Positions 40,475-49,020 of a DNA stretch of 64,000 nt are shown here, piece after piece. The stretch's first letter is position 1; each line of letters begins with the position of its first letter. The position numbers were made by a program, and so were the translations under genes. Under the pieces are notes generated by a model that was not told the origin of the DNA, made no database searches, and saw nothing but the letters and a program-made list of their open reading frames with translations. This stretch comes from G963691835 sp963691835 (GTDB lineage: Bacteria; Pseudomonadota; Alphaproteobacteria; Thalassobaculales; Thalassobaculaceae), in NCBI GenBank assembly GCA_963691835.1, contig OY829383.1:2170001-2234000 (forward strand), written 5' to 3'.

Positions 40475-42619
40475 CTACCCTTCACTAACCACGACGCCGA
40501 TCATAGAGTATTCAGTTATTTTATCAACATTGACTTGTTTAGGGATGCAGGCGAGCAGGCCGCCAGAGGTCTGGGGATCGGCAAGTAGCGCTGTGACGGT
40601 TGCATCTCCCCCCGAGAGGGCCGCCGCGCTTCCACGGTTGGCCGGTGCGAGGCTGCTTTCTATTCCTTGTGCGAGAACCTCCTGGGCGCCGGGAAGAACG
40701 GGCAGCACGTCGATGTCGAGGGTGGCAGTCAGGCCGGTCCCTTGAAGCATCTCGGCGAGGTGGCCGCCGAGGCCGAAGCCGGTGACGTCGGTCATCGCCC
40801 GAACGCCCCTGGCGCGGAGGGCCTCGGCGGCGGGACGGTTCGAGCGGAGCATGCTGTCGATCGCCCCATCGACCCATTCGCCTTTGGCCTCCCCCCGCAT
40901 CTCAGCGGCGAAGATTGCCCCTGTGCCGAGGGGCTTCGTCAGCACCAGTGTGTCGCCGGGCTGAACACCGCGCTTTGAAATCACGCCCTCCGAACCCACA
41001 GCACCGGTCACCGTCAGGCCGAGGGCAAGCTCCGCCCCCTCCGCCGTGTGCCCGCCTAGAAGACCCGCGCCCTCGGCCCGCAGCGTGTCGCGAACCCCGG
41101 AAAGCATCTGGAAGAGGTCCTCTTCCTGGACGTCTTCACCACCCGGCGGCAGGACCGCCAATGCCAACGCGCCGACGGGCTGCGCGCCGCTGGCGTACAG
41201 ATCGGACAAGGCGTGATTGGCGGCAATCCGTCCGAAAAGATAAGGATCTGAAACAAGAGCGGGGAAGTAATCCACGCTCTCCACCAGCGTGGTTCCCGGC
41301 GGTTGAGGGATCGGGGCCACATCCTCTGGCCCGTCCCCGTCGAGCCCGAGCCGGGCGAGCGCCCGCGCCAACGGTCCGCCGCCGATCTTCGCGCCGCACC
41401 CCGCGCACCGGATCGGATGCAGTGCCGCCAGTTGCGTCGACTCTGGAAGGGTATCAGCGGATTTCGGCAGCCCCTCCGTCATCGGTGGCATGTCCCCGTA
41501 TCGGTCCATGAAGGTCCGGTCGATCCGGTCCTTCCACCGCCACACCCAGTCTCCGGCGATCGCAACCGGTCCCCACGATGCGACGGCGTGGGCGCGGCCG
41601 GTGGAGATCAGCCCCAGCACCCGTGTTTGCGGCCGGTGGGGGCGGAGGGACTGTCGCAGCATCAGGCGCCGCAGGTTTTCCGCGAGTGCCGGGCCTTGGC
41701 GGACCGCGTAAACACCGGACTTTGGTCTCGGCGTACCATACATGGACGCACAATCCCCGACGGCGAAGACAGCGTCGGTGCCGATTGCGCGGAGGTCGGG
41801 ACCGATGCGGACGAACCCGCGTGGATCTAGGGGCAGTCCGGTCTCCGCGAGCCACGGAGAGGGCGCGGCGCCGGTCATCCACAGCACGTGATCGACTGGA
41901 ATTTGCTCCCCGCTCTCCAGAACCACACCCTCATTGGAAACCGAGGCGACCCCATGCCCAAGGCATTGCCGGATACCGGCCGCATCCATCGCGGCGGCAA
42001 GCTGCCGCCGGACCCCGGGGGCGTGGCTCGGCACGAGGCCTGGCGCCCGGTCTATCACGGTGATCTCGACGTCGAAAGTTTTCGAGAAGCGGTGATGGAG
42101 CGACAGCGCCACTTCGACACCGGCGGCTCCGGCGCCCACGAGTGTCAGGCGAAGGGCACGTCCCTCGGGTGCGCCTGCGGCTTCGATCTCCCGCAAGGCC
42201 GCTAGAAACGGCTCAACCGGCTTCACGGGAAGGGCGTGCTCCGCGGCTCCCGGAATGTCGAAGAAGGGCGGCGTCGATCCGAGATTGAGCGACAAGGCGT
42301 CAAAGCGAACCGACGGCCGGCCCTCAAGCAGAAGCCGCCGCTCTCCCAGGTCCACGCCGCACGCCGCCGCACAGATGAACCGGGCCCCAGAAACCGAGGC
42401 AAGCCGCCGGACATCAATGAAGGTTTCATCCTTGGAATAAAGTCCCGCGATGTGGCCCGGCAACATGCCGCTATACGGCGTCTGGGAGTCCGGTGCGACC
42501 AGGGTCAGCCTGACCCCTTCCAGTGGCCGCATGGCAAAGGCGCGCAAGACCTCCACATGGGCGTGACCGCCGCCTGCCAAAACGATCTCCCGGACGATGG
42601 GGATCCCGGCTGTGCGCAT
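40475..42619 (-). CDS. selD: Selenide, water dikinase fused to an N-terminal NADH-dehydrogenase-like FAD domain
   Basis: A 714 aa fusion. Residues 1-375 are a type II NADH dehydrogenase/SQR-like flavoprotein: EIVLAGGGHAHVEVLRAF, TPYSGMLPGHIAGLY, LTLVGAGAAGVEVALSL and DAVFAVGDCASMY. Residues 400-714 are SelD, which makes selenophosphate from selenide and ATP. HPIRCAGCGAKIGGG carries the catalytic CxxC with Cys rather than selenocysteine at the active position, and VESVDYFPALVSDPYLFG, GAVGSEGVISKRG, DVTGFGLGGHLAEML and ADPQTSGGLLACI follow. The fusion is known in several bacteria; the FAD domain may supply reduced selenium. An MFS gene ends 3 bp upstream on the same strand. The protein implies use of selenium elsewhere in the genome (selenocysteine or 2-selenouridine). 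Confidence 0.93.
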   Translation of the reverse strand: MRTAGIPIVREIVLAGGGHAHVEVLRAFAMRPLEGVRLTLVAPDSQTPYSGMLPGHIAGLYSKDETFIDVRRLASVSGARFICAAACGVDLGERRLLLEGRPSVRFDALSLNLGSTPPFFDIPGAAEHALPVKPVEPFLAALREIEAAGAPEGRALRLTLVGAGAAGVEVALSLHHRFSKTFDVEITVIDRAPGLVPSHAPGVRRQLAAAMDAAGIRQCLGHGVASVSNEGVVLESGEQIPVDHVLWMTGAAPSPWLAETGLPLDPRGFVRIGPDLRAIGTDAVFAVGDCASMYGTPRPKSGVYAVRQGPALAENLRRLMLRQSLRPHRPQTRVLGLISTGRAHAVASWGPVAIAGDWVWRWKDRIDRTFMDRYGDMPPMTEGLPKSADTLPESTQLAALHPIRCAGCGAKIGGGPLARALARLGLDGDGPEDVAPIPQPPGTTLVESVDYFPALVSDPYLFGRIAANHALSDLYASGAQPVGALALAVLPPGGEDVQEEDLFQMLSGVRDTLRAEGAGLLGGHTAEGAELALGLTVTGAVGSEGVISKRGVQPGDTLVLTKPLGTGAIFAAEMRGEAKGEWVDGAIDSMLRSNRPAAEALRARGVRAMTDVTGFGLGGHLAEMLQGTGLTATLDIDVLPVLPGAQEVLAQGIESSLAPANRGSAAALSGGDATVTALLADPQTSGGLLACIPKQVNVDKITEYSMIGVVVSEG

Positions 42620-42622
42620 GTC

Positions 42623-43918
42623 TCAGCGTGCCCCGCTGCTTGGCGCCCCGGTGGCGATCAGGCGTTTGGACGCGGCGGCCGCGAACCAGAACCCGGCCGA
42701 TGCCAAGAGACCGCCGACCAATATCGCCCCCAACGCCAGATCATAGCCGCCCCACTGCCAGAACAGCGCGGTGGCAAGCGGTGCGACGGCTTTGGCGATG
42801 TTCGCGGGCAGGGTCATGGCCCCGGAGATCGCGCCGAACCCCTCCCGCCACAGAAGTTCAGGGACCGAGGTACCCCGGATGATCGTCATGATCCCGTTCG
42901 CCGAGCCGTAGAGGATCGTGAACGTGAAGAGGGCGACAACCGAGGTCGGAAACATCGCCAGGATTCCGACGGAGATCGGGAACATGAGCGTGACCACACG
43001 CCCGATCGCCCGGGGCGAGGCCCGGTTGCCGATCGCCAGCACAACGACGCGTCCGGCGACCTGGGAGGGGCCGATGGTCGCGTAGGCGCCCACGATCAAC
43101 GCCATCTCCAGCCCCCGTTCGGCCAGCATCGGCACGAGGTGGAAGGTCAGCGCAGCGAACGTGGCGTTGTAGAAGGAGAAGCAGACCACCAGGCCCCAAA
43201 ACACGGGATGGCGCAGCGCCCGTCGCACCGAATCCCGGCTCGCCTCCGCCGCGGCCGCCTTGCCGGCCTCGTCACCGCCGAAGGCCCCGTCGTCCCGGTC
43301 CCGCAGCCACAACCCGTGGATCGGCAGGCAGATCAGAAGGTTGCACGCGGCCAGCGCCAACAGCGCGTCCCGCCATCCCAGGCTCTCGATCAGAATGTGG
43401 GTCAGCGGGATGAACACCGTGCCCGCGAACCCGCCGATCAGCGTGACGCCGGTGATCTTCATCCGGGAGGTCTTGTGGAAGCTGCGGGTGATCACCGCGA
43501 AAACGGGCTCGTACAGCGTCGCCCCCATGGTGATCCCGATGCCGATCCAGATGGCGTAGAACGCGACCGGGCTCTCGACCCAGGACCACGCGACCAGCAG
43601 AAGGGAGGCGGCGATCGAGCCGGCACTCATCAGCGCGCGGCCCCCATGCCGGTCGATCCACGACCCCATGGGGAAGGCAACCATCGCCGAAGCCAGAAGA
43701 CCCGCGGAGAGCGCGCCGTTCAGCACGGTCTTGCTCCACCCGAGTTCCGCCTCCATCGGAACGACGAACAGCGAGAAGGCGTAGTAGAGCGCGCCCCAAG
43801 ACACCACCTGCCCAACCGCGAGCGCCAGGACCAGCGGCCACCCCCACGCCGCTTCCGGGAGCGTGGGAGACTCGTTGGCCGTTGCGGCGGACGGTGCCGG
43901 GCTGGTGGGCGCGGACAT
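42623..43918 (-). CDS. MFS transporter
   Basis: A 431 aa twelve-helix carrier. WPLVLALAVGQVVSWGALYYAFSLF opens helix one (written in parts), GAFPMGSWIDRHGGRALM is replaced here by AFPMGSWIDRHGGRAL, the loop 2-3 motif, and FFWQWGGYDLALGAILVGGL is near the C-terminal end. The Ala/Pro-rich first 25 residues are probably a cytoplasmic tail. The family resembles oxalate/formate-type or monocarboxylate MFS carriers; substrate not readable. It ends 3 bp before the selD fusion on the same strand, so joint transcription is likely, though a link to selenium is unproven. Confidence 0.87.
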   Translation of the reverse strand: MSAPTSPAPSAATANESPTLPEAAWGWPLVLALAVGQVVSWGALYYAFSLFVVPMEAELGWSKTVLNGALSAGLLASAMVAFPMGSWIDRHGGRALMSAGSIAASLLLVAWSWVESPVAFYAIWIGIGITMGATLYEPVFAVITRSFHKTSRMKITGVTLIGGFAGTVFIPLTHILIESLGWRDALLALAACNLLICLPIHGLWLRDRDDGAFGGDEAGKAAAAEASRDSVRRALRHPVFWGLVVCFSFYNATFAALTFHLVPMLAERGLEMALIVGAYATIGPSQVAGRVVVLAIGNRASPRAIGRVVTLMFPISVGILAMFPTSVVALFTFTILYGSANGIMTIIRGTSVPELLWREGFGAISGAMTLPANIAKAVAPLATALFWQWGGYDLALGAILVGGLLASAGFWFAAAASKRLIATGAPSSGAR

Positions 43919-44157
43919 GGGTGAGGCGGGCTCCTGGCAATCGAGCCGGCATACGCCGGTTGCCCCATCATGCGCCGCCCACCTGCCGGGTCAACCGGGT
44001 CGCTGACGGAACGGCTGACGTTTGTGGCGGGTGGTCACGCTGATGCCGGCTCTTCCGGGTGCTGGTGTTCCAGCCGGGTGGACGGTGGCGGAGTGGTGGC
44101 GGGGGCGGTATAGCTGGCAGCCGATACAGCACCGCCGCCCCTCTTGGGAACCCGCCG

Positions 44158-44622
44158 ATGAAGACCCTGCTCGTGGTCGCCCATTGCCCCTCCGAGAACA
44201 CCGCCGCGCTTCGGGATGCTCTTCTGGAGGGAGCGGCCGAGGTCGCGGCGGACGGCGGTATCCAGATGATCTGCAAGACGCCGTTCGAGACCGGCCCGAG
44301 GGACGTGCTCTCGGCGGATGGTATCGTCTTGGGGACGACGGAGAACCTCGGCTATATGAGCGGGGCGCTGAAGGACTTCTTCGACCGGATCTACTACCCC
44401 TGTCTCGAGGAGACCCAGGGCAGGCCCTACGCCCTTTGGATCCGGGCAGGCCATGACGGGACGGGCACGCGGCGGGCGGTGGAAAGCATCACAACCGGCC
44501 TCCGCTGGCGTGCTGTGACGGAGCCGGTTCTGTGCCGCGGCGCCTACGATCCAGCCTTTGCACCCCGGTGCCGGGAACTCGGCCAACTGATGGCAGCGGG
44601 CCTGGAAGCTGGGGTGTTCTGA
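44158..44622 (+). CDS. Flavodoxin-fold NAD(P)H oxidoreductase-like protein
   Basis: A 154 aa flavodoxin-like protein. KTLLVVAHCPSENTAALRDALLEGA has the phosphate-binding loop after strand one (HCPSENT), and DGIVLGTTENLGYMSGALKDFFDRI is the second FMN loop of the NADPH-dependent FMN reductase/WrbA group. YALWIRAGHDGTGTRRAVE follows. ATG 44158, with a weak GGGAA before it, is the start. The open frame further upstream is Gly/Arg-rich and not protein-like. It precedes tRNA-Ser by 152 bp. Confidence 0.8.
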   Translation: MKTLLVVAHCPSENTAALRDALLEGAAEVAADGGIQMICKTPFETGPRDVLSADGIVLGTTENLGYMSGALKDFFDRIYYPCLEETQGRPYALWIRAGHDGTGTRRAVESITTGLRWRAVTEPVLCRGAYDPAFAPRCRELGQLMAAGLEAGVF

Positions 44623-44698
44623 GCCCCGCGTGCGGGCGGCTTCCATCCCTTCGTCTCTCACGCGCCAAGGCGCCTTTTCCGGCTCCCTGTCGCATCCG

Positions 44699-44727
44699 TT
44701 GACAGCCGCCCGCACCAACCCTAGAAC
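44699..44727 (+). promoter_or_regulatory. Sigma-70-type promoter for tRNA-Ser
   Basis: TTGACA (44699-44704) is a perfect -35 hexamer. With a 17-bp spacer the -10 is TAGAAC (44722-44727). The start point would be near 44734, about 40 bp before the mature tRNA. Spacing and position fit a tRNA promoter well. Confidence 0.65.
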
Positions 44728-44774
44728 AGCCGGTGCAAACGCCGTGTGCACAGTGTGCAACACGCCCTCCCGGC

Positions 44775-44866
44775 GGAGAGGTGGCCGAGCGGCTTAAGGC
44801 GGCGGTTTGCTAAATCGTTGTACGGGGAAACTCGTACCATGGGTTCGAATCCCATCCTCTCCGCCA
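44775..44866 (+). tRNA. tRNA-Ser (anticodon GCU)
   Basis: A 92 nt type II tRNA. The acceptor stem GGAGAGG (44775-44781) pairs with CCTCTCC (44856-44862), followed by discriminator G and an encoded CCA ending at 44866. The D arm has GCCGAGCGGCTTAAGGC. The anticodon loop TTGCTAA gives GCU, reading AGC and AGU codons. The long variable arm pairs GTACG with CGTAC, typical of serine tRNAs. The T arm has GGTTCGAATCC. All stems close apart from two G-U pairs in the anticodon stem. Confidence 0.95.
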
Positions 44867-45338
44867 TTTCGTTCTCGCGGGTAGCCGCCACACCAACCCT
44901 ACCCGCTAGCTCCGAGTTCGCATTTCGTCTCGAAACCTCCGGCATACAATCACTTGGGGCGTTTGATTCTGATTTGACTTCCTTGGAAAGCTGAGACGGG
45001 TCCCACACAAAGAGCAAGCTAAAGCCCGCGATGCGACATACAAAATGCGAGTCGTGCCGTGGTCTCTCGCATGTTTAAGCAGCACGCTGCTCCGTTGCAC
45101 GATCATCGCCAAGGCCTTCCCCAACGCCAAAGTACTAAGACGCGATGAGCCTGCACGAGTGCTGCCTGAGGGCAGCACCATCACCGCCTGGAACCCTAAC
45201 TGGGGGCGGATGTCCGCCTAAAGGCGAGGGACTTGACCGTCTCTCAACCGGCACATGCTGGTTCCGCGCGGTAGGGCTGAAGGATCCCGCAGTGTTGATA
45301 ATGGTTGATTCTATCAATGAGACCACTATTTTCAACAA
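44867..45338. other. Gene-free stretch after tRNA-Ser
   Basis: These 472 bp directly follow the tRNA 3' end and are less GC-rich than upstream DNA. Open frames on both strands are short and show no family motif; one plus-strand frame of about 75 codons ends at the TAA near 45222. A tRNA-linked integrase, expected for an integrated element, is not here. I see no second copy of the tRNA end. Confidence 0.5.
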
Positions 45339-46007
45339 ATGAAGAAATATTTATGCATCCTTTTTACGGTTGTTCTTCTGTGGCCCATAGGAGCCGCGGC
45401 GGACACCGAGAAGCTGCGCATCCCTCCAGTCTATCAGAAGACCCCCGTCTGGTGCTGGGCGGCCGTCGGCGAAATGGTGTTTCGCTACTACGACATTCCA
45501 ACGATCAATCCCGTGGGCAACTACCAATGCGGGATCGTTGCGGGTCTTGGTGGGCAGTGCTGGGTGGATTGCCGGGCTTGTGTCGTCTCAGCACCCAGCA
45601 TGTCGGCGATTGCCTCGATGATCGAAGGATACCCGGACCTCGTGAGGGATGTGACAGGCCAAAGGACTAGAAGTCTGACGGCGCTCCTAGACTACGCAGC
45701 CTTGGACCCGGAGGACATTATCGATGAGATTGATGACGGTAGACCGGTCATAACCGGCATATCCCCGAGCGGCACGCGCTATCCCGGTAGTTTGAGCGAA
45801 CACGTAGCCTTGATCATTGGTTACAAGGCGCGTGGCAATCGTTTGGTTTTGATTGTAAACGACCCGTTCCCCTATCGCGAGACAAGGTCGCCCGATCCTT
45901 ACGCACGAGCCGGGGGCCGCAAAGTCCGCCGTGGGCAGTACGAAGTTGACTATCGAGCGTTCGTCAATCGCCTCCAGTGGAAAGAAACCATTTACTACAT
46001 TGACTAG
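45339..46007 (+). CDS. Secreted papain-like cysteine protease (C39/AvrRpt2-like fold)
   Basis: A 222 aa exported protein. KKYLCILFTVVLLWPIGAAA is a signal peptide with cleavage likely after AAA/D near residue 21. QKTPVWCWAAVGEMVFRYY (residues about 34-52) is the Q...CWAA active-site helix of papain-like C39_2/C70 proteases. SEHVALIIGYK provides the catalytic His (about 158), and LIVNDPFPYR the Asp/Asn. Extra Cys pairs (NYQCG, GGQCWVDCRACVV) may form disulfides. ATG 45339 follows a sequence with weak ribosome-site likeness. The gene pairs with a membrane TPR protein 23 bp downstream. Codon use is AT-richer than the surrounding chromosome, suggesting transfer. Target unknown. Confidence 0.82.
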   Translation: MKKYLCILFTVVLLWPIGAAADTEKLRIPPVYQKTPVWCWAAVGEMVFRYYDIPTINPVGNYQCGIVAGLGGQCWVDCRACVVSAPSMSAIASMIEGYPDLVRDVTGQRTRSLTALLDYAALDPEDIIDEIDDGRPVITGISPSGTRYPGSLSEHVALIIGYKARGNRLVLIVNDPFPYRETRSPDPYARAGGRKVRRGQYEVDYRAFVNRLQWKETIYYID

Positions 46008-46030
46008 GACAGTTGAAGAAAGAACGTCTT

Positions 46031-46939
46031 ATGGACTACGAGACGCAAGAGGGAAAAATCAACTCAAAGATGAATGAGTTTGATGGCCGCCTGAAAACCA
46101 TTCAAGCTCGTCTCGATGTACTTGAGGTTCCGGAATGGAGAAAGATCACCACTTGGGTCAGCATCGCTGCCTTGGCTATCTCGGCGTCGATCGCCGCGTT
46201 CACTGTCTGGAACGAACTTGAGACCGGTTTAAAGTCCGACCAGGATCAGCTTTCTAACATCGTCTCTCAGCTTACCGAAATCGATCTGGCGCAGGCGGAG
46301 TTGCTAGCATCGACCGAAAACATTGCGGCCACCCGGAACGCCGGGATCAGCCTCTCCAATCAACGCGTTGTGCTTTTGCATGCGGCCGACCGCGTGGTTG
46401 AACGGTTAGATGACACAGTCTCACCGCAGGAACTGGCCATTCTGGGGGCCGCCTACTATCAGAGCAGCCAGTTAGACCGGGCGCAGTTCTATTGGGAACT
46501 GCTGGCGCGGAAGGCAAGGACACGGTCGGATAAAGCGTCGGCATGGCGGTCTCTGGGGAACCTGTACTTCATCAAAGGTGAGGCGCACGTCGCGGACGCG
46601 CGCTCCGCGTTTTCCGAAGCGTTTGACGCGTTGAAGAACCCGGAGAGTCTCTATGACGTCAATGGGTCTATTGAGATTCTCAACCAATGGGCGGCAAATG
46701 AGGCGGCCCATGGTAACAGTCAACAGGCTTTAGAAGTCATCAAAAAGGGTGAAGCGCTCTTGGAGGTGTTGCCCTGCTATCCTTCGCGGGTCTATGCCGT
46801 TTCCAGCATGGCACAAACCTTAGAAAGTGTTGCCTTAGTCGACGCCGCAGGCCGTCCGCTCCTGATGAAACTACGCCAGCGCGAACTCTCGCGCTGCCCG
46901 GCGTTGTTTGCCCAACCATCGCCAGGTCCGCGTCGCTGA
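46031..46939 (+). CDS. Membrane-anchored TPR-like protein
   Basis: A 302 aa protein. Residues 1-38 are charged and likely coiled (INSKMNEFDGRLKTIQARLD), one membrane helix follows (TTWVSIAALAISASIAAFTVW, about 43-62), and the rest is periplasmic. Residues about 130-250 look like tetratricopeptide repeats: ELAILGAAYYQSSQLDRAQFYW, SAWRSLGNLYFIKGEAHVADA and NEAAHGNSQQALEVIKKGEAL, in parts. ATG 46031 was chosen over a TTG six codons earlier. It follows the protease by 23 bp, so a functional pair (an adaptor or tether for the protease or its target) is inferred. AT-richer than the chromosome. Confidence 0.68.
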   Translation: MDYETQEGKINSKMNEFDGRLKTIQARLDVLEVPEWRKITTWVSIAALAISASIAAFTVWNELETGLKSDQDQLSNIVSQLTEIDLAQAELLASTENIAATRNAGISLSNQRVVLLHAADRVVERLDDTVSPQELAILGAAYYQSSQLDRAQFYWELLARKARTRSDKASAWRSLGNLYFIKGEAHVADARSAFSEAFDALKNPESLYDVNGSIEILNQWAANEAAHGNSQQALEVIKKGEALLEVLPCYPSRVYAVSSMAQTLESVALVDAAGRPLLMKLRQRELSRCPALFAQPSPGPRR

Positions 46940-47185
46940 TCATCCTTCATCCACGTATCGCAAGTGATCGGGGGAGTGTTTACGGGCAATTGGCACCGAA
47001 ATGCTGTTTCCCAGGCCTGCCGCTGCGCTGGGTGCGCCGGAAAAGGCTTCCAGATTGCCCGCGCAATAGTCTCAATCATCTCTAAAAGGCATTTCTAATT
47101 CTAACGTTTGAACCATAACACATCCCTTTATTCACTTTTCGATCTATTGTATCTTGTAGGAATGACTATCCATTCTAAAGGCGGA

Positions 47186-48499
47186 ATGCCACTTCCGACG
47201 TCGTTTCTATCGAGGGGGTTGTGCGTACCTTTTGAAACGCCGTTGCTGAGACAAGTCCGACTGCGCATCCGGCCCGGTCAGATCTTGAAAGAGTGGGAAG
47301 CTGTTATCGAACATTGCGGGTCCCGGGATCAGCGGCAGGACATGCTGGTGCAGTGGATCCACCTGACCGAATGGAGTTCGATGACGGCGCGGGACAGGCT
47401 GCTGCATCAGGCGGTTTCGGAACGGTTCGAGGGGCATGACCTGCTTCCGCTTGACCTGCACCGTGTCGTTCTGCAGGTCGAGGAGTCGTTGGCCGATCGT
47501 GAAGAGGACCGGATCGCGATCCAAGCGGCGATGGCCCAGCGGCGGCATGACAGGTTCGCCGCTTATATCAGCTTGCTGGCGGAAGCGACGCGGCAGTGTG
47601 GGGTTGCGACGCGAGATCGGTTCATGACCCGTGCGAACAGTGCGCTGCTGATGCGGGCCATTCAGGCCAGTCAGGGTGAGACAAACCCCAGAATTGCCTC
47701 GTTGACCAATAGGGTGTTGGACTACCTGGTTGGACAGACCGGTCTTACTTTTCAGGAGGTCTCCAAGCGGATCGAGGAACTCTCTGCTTTGATCGCCCCA
47801 ATCGGCGCCATCAACCTTTCAACCGATCCAGGCGCCAAACAGGAAGGCTATCTCTCGCTCGGCTATGGGCGCCTGCGCAAGTTCATGGAAGAGCTAAAGG
47901 CCCATGAGCGGAGGTCCAGCGAGGCCGACGCGAACGAGGCCCTGCTCGTTTTGTTTTCCGCGAAGGAGTTCTGCGACTTCGTTTCCGAGCGTCTGCGGGA
48001 CGTCGAGCAGTCCCTGAGTTCCTTCATCGACGCCCTGCAAAGGATTAAGGAAACCCGCGAGGATGTCGAAGATCTCATCAACGACATCGCCTACGCTCTC
48101 GACGGTTGGGACGGACTGATCGATGTGTGGAACGAGGCGTCCAGGATTCCCGATGCGGCGCAGGCAAGCAGTGCTCGCCGCCGCGCCATCCAGCACATCA
48201 TTCTCTTCCTGCCGATGATGCCCTCGGAGGAGTCCGGCGAGGGCACGAAGCGGGTCTGGAACGGGATCTCGATTCACCGCGCGGCAATGGTGCGTCAGTT
48301 CACAAACTGGCTGGATGACACGCTTGATGAGGATCTCATCGCCCGGGTCAAAGCCTCGCAGGACATGGAGAAGAAACGTCTGCGCGACCAACACCGAGCG
48401 GCGGCCCTGGAAGCGGAGGCGAGCGATCGCGAGGCCCGGCGCCGAAAGAAGAGGCAGATACGCCGTGCCCTCAGGGCGGTCGCCGGAGGTGCGGTCTAG
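47186..48499 (+). CDS. Unknown coiled-coil protein coupled to a PilZ gene
   Basis: About 437 aa, no family recognised. It is largely helical and charged: LADREEDRIAIQAAMAQRRHDR, FMEELKAHERRSSEADANEA, LRDVEQSLSSFIDALQRIKE, and a basic C-terminal tail (EASDREARRRKKRQIRRAL) that could bind nucleic acid or acidic membranes. No membrane segment or enzyme motif. The start is uncertain: TTG 47108, ATG 47162 and ATG 47186 are in frame, and AAAGG before 47186 decides weakly. Its stop shares one base with the GTG start of the PilZ gene, which implies translational coupling and a link to c-di-GMP signalling. Confidence 0.65.
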   Translation: MPLPTSFLSRGLCVPFETPLLRQVRLRIRPGQILKEWEAVIEHCGSRDQRQDMLVQWIHLTEWSSMTARDRLLHQAVSERFEGHDLLPLDLHRVVLQVEESLADREEDRIAIQAAMAQRRHDRFAAYISLLAEATRQCGVATRDRFMTRANSALLMRAIQASQGETNPRIASLTNRVLDYLVGQTGLTFQEVSKRIEELSALIAPIGAINLSTDPGAKQEGYLSLGYGRLRKFMEELKAHERRSSEADANEALLVLFSAKEFCDFVSERLRDVEQSLSSFIDALQRIKETREDVEDLINDIAYALDGWDGLIDVWNEASRIPDAAQASSARRRAIQHIILFLPMMPSEESGEGTKRVWNGISIHRAAMVRQFTNWLDDTLDEDLIARVKASQDMEKKRLRDQHRAAALEAEASDREARRRKKRQIRRALRAVAGGAV

Positions 48500-48849
48500 T
48501 GTTTCGGCTAGATACCGAACTCCGCGCGGACCGCCGACGGGAGCAGCGTTTTCAGGTTCCGGGCGCTGCCGTAACCGTCGCCGGCGATACCGTGAACGTC
48601 ATCAACCTGTCGACAATCGGGATCGCATGCCCCCGGCCGATAGTCGGAGTGAACAAGAACGAGATCCTTCAGATTGAGCTCTCGCTGCCGCGCCGCGACC
48701 CAACAAGGCGGCCGCATCGCTTCACCTTGCTTGCGATGGCGATCGACAACAATGGACGGGGGTTGATCCTCCGCTTCATCCAACCATCGCCGGAATGGGT
48801 GCGCGCGATGACCAACTATCTCGCGGCGATGGGTGGGGCCATTCCGTAG
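48499..48849 (+). CDS. PilZ-domain protein (c-di-GMP receptor-like)
   Basis: A 116 aa single-domain PilZ protein. The c-di-GMP-binding motifs are both present: an RxxxR motif in RRREQRF (about residues 12-18) and NxSxxG in NLSTIGIACP (about 36-45). LRFIQPSPEWVRAMTNYL closes the beta barrel and adds a helix. It starts with GTG at the final base of the upstream stop codon, so it is translated with the coiled-coil protein. An HD-GYP phosphodiesterase gene follows 171 bp later. Most likely it is a soluble c-di-GMP sensor acting on its partner. Confidence 0.85.
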   Translation: MFRLDTELRADRRREQRFQVPGAAVTVAGDTVNVINLSTIGIACPRPIVGVNKNEILQIELSLPRRDPTRRPHRFTLLAMAIDNNGRGLILRFIQPSPEWVRAMTNYLAAMGGAIP

Positions 48850-49020
48850 ATCATCCTGATTTTGGGCGTTTCGGCGCTATTCCCTTTCGGCATCAACTGC
48901 CGGGGCGTACGGCCAAGTCCCGGGGTTTGTCCGAAGACACACGTCTGCGCCGTCTCCCAACCGTCAGGATCCCAGATCTTTTTCACGATTTGTTAAGGGA
49001 CGAAACTAGATACTCCCTCC

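Noticed and set aside
42236..43924. A 562-codon plus-strand frame, strongly charged (Arg, Gly, Asp, Gln)
   Set aside because: It is antisense to the MFS and selD genes, which have clear family motifs. Long antisense frames are common at this GC content.
44867..45222. Possible integrase or transposase remnant after tRNA-Ser
   Set aside because: All frames were read; none shows the Arg-His-Arg-Tyr or DDE motifs of such enzymes.
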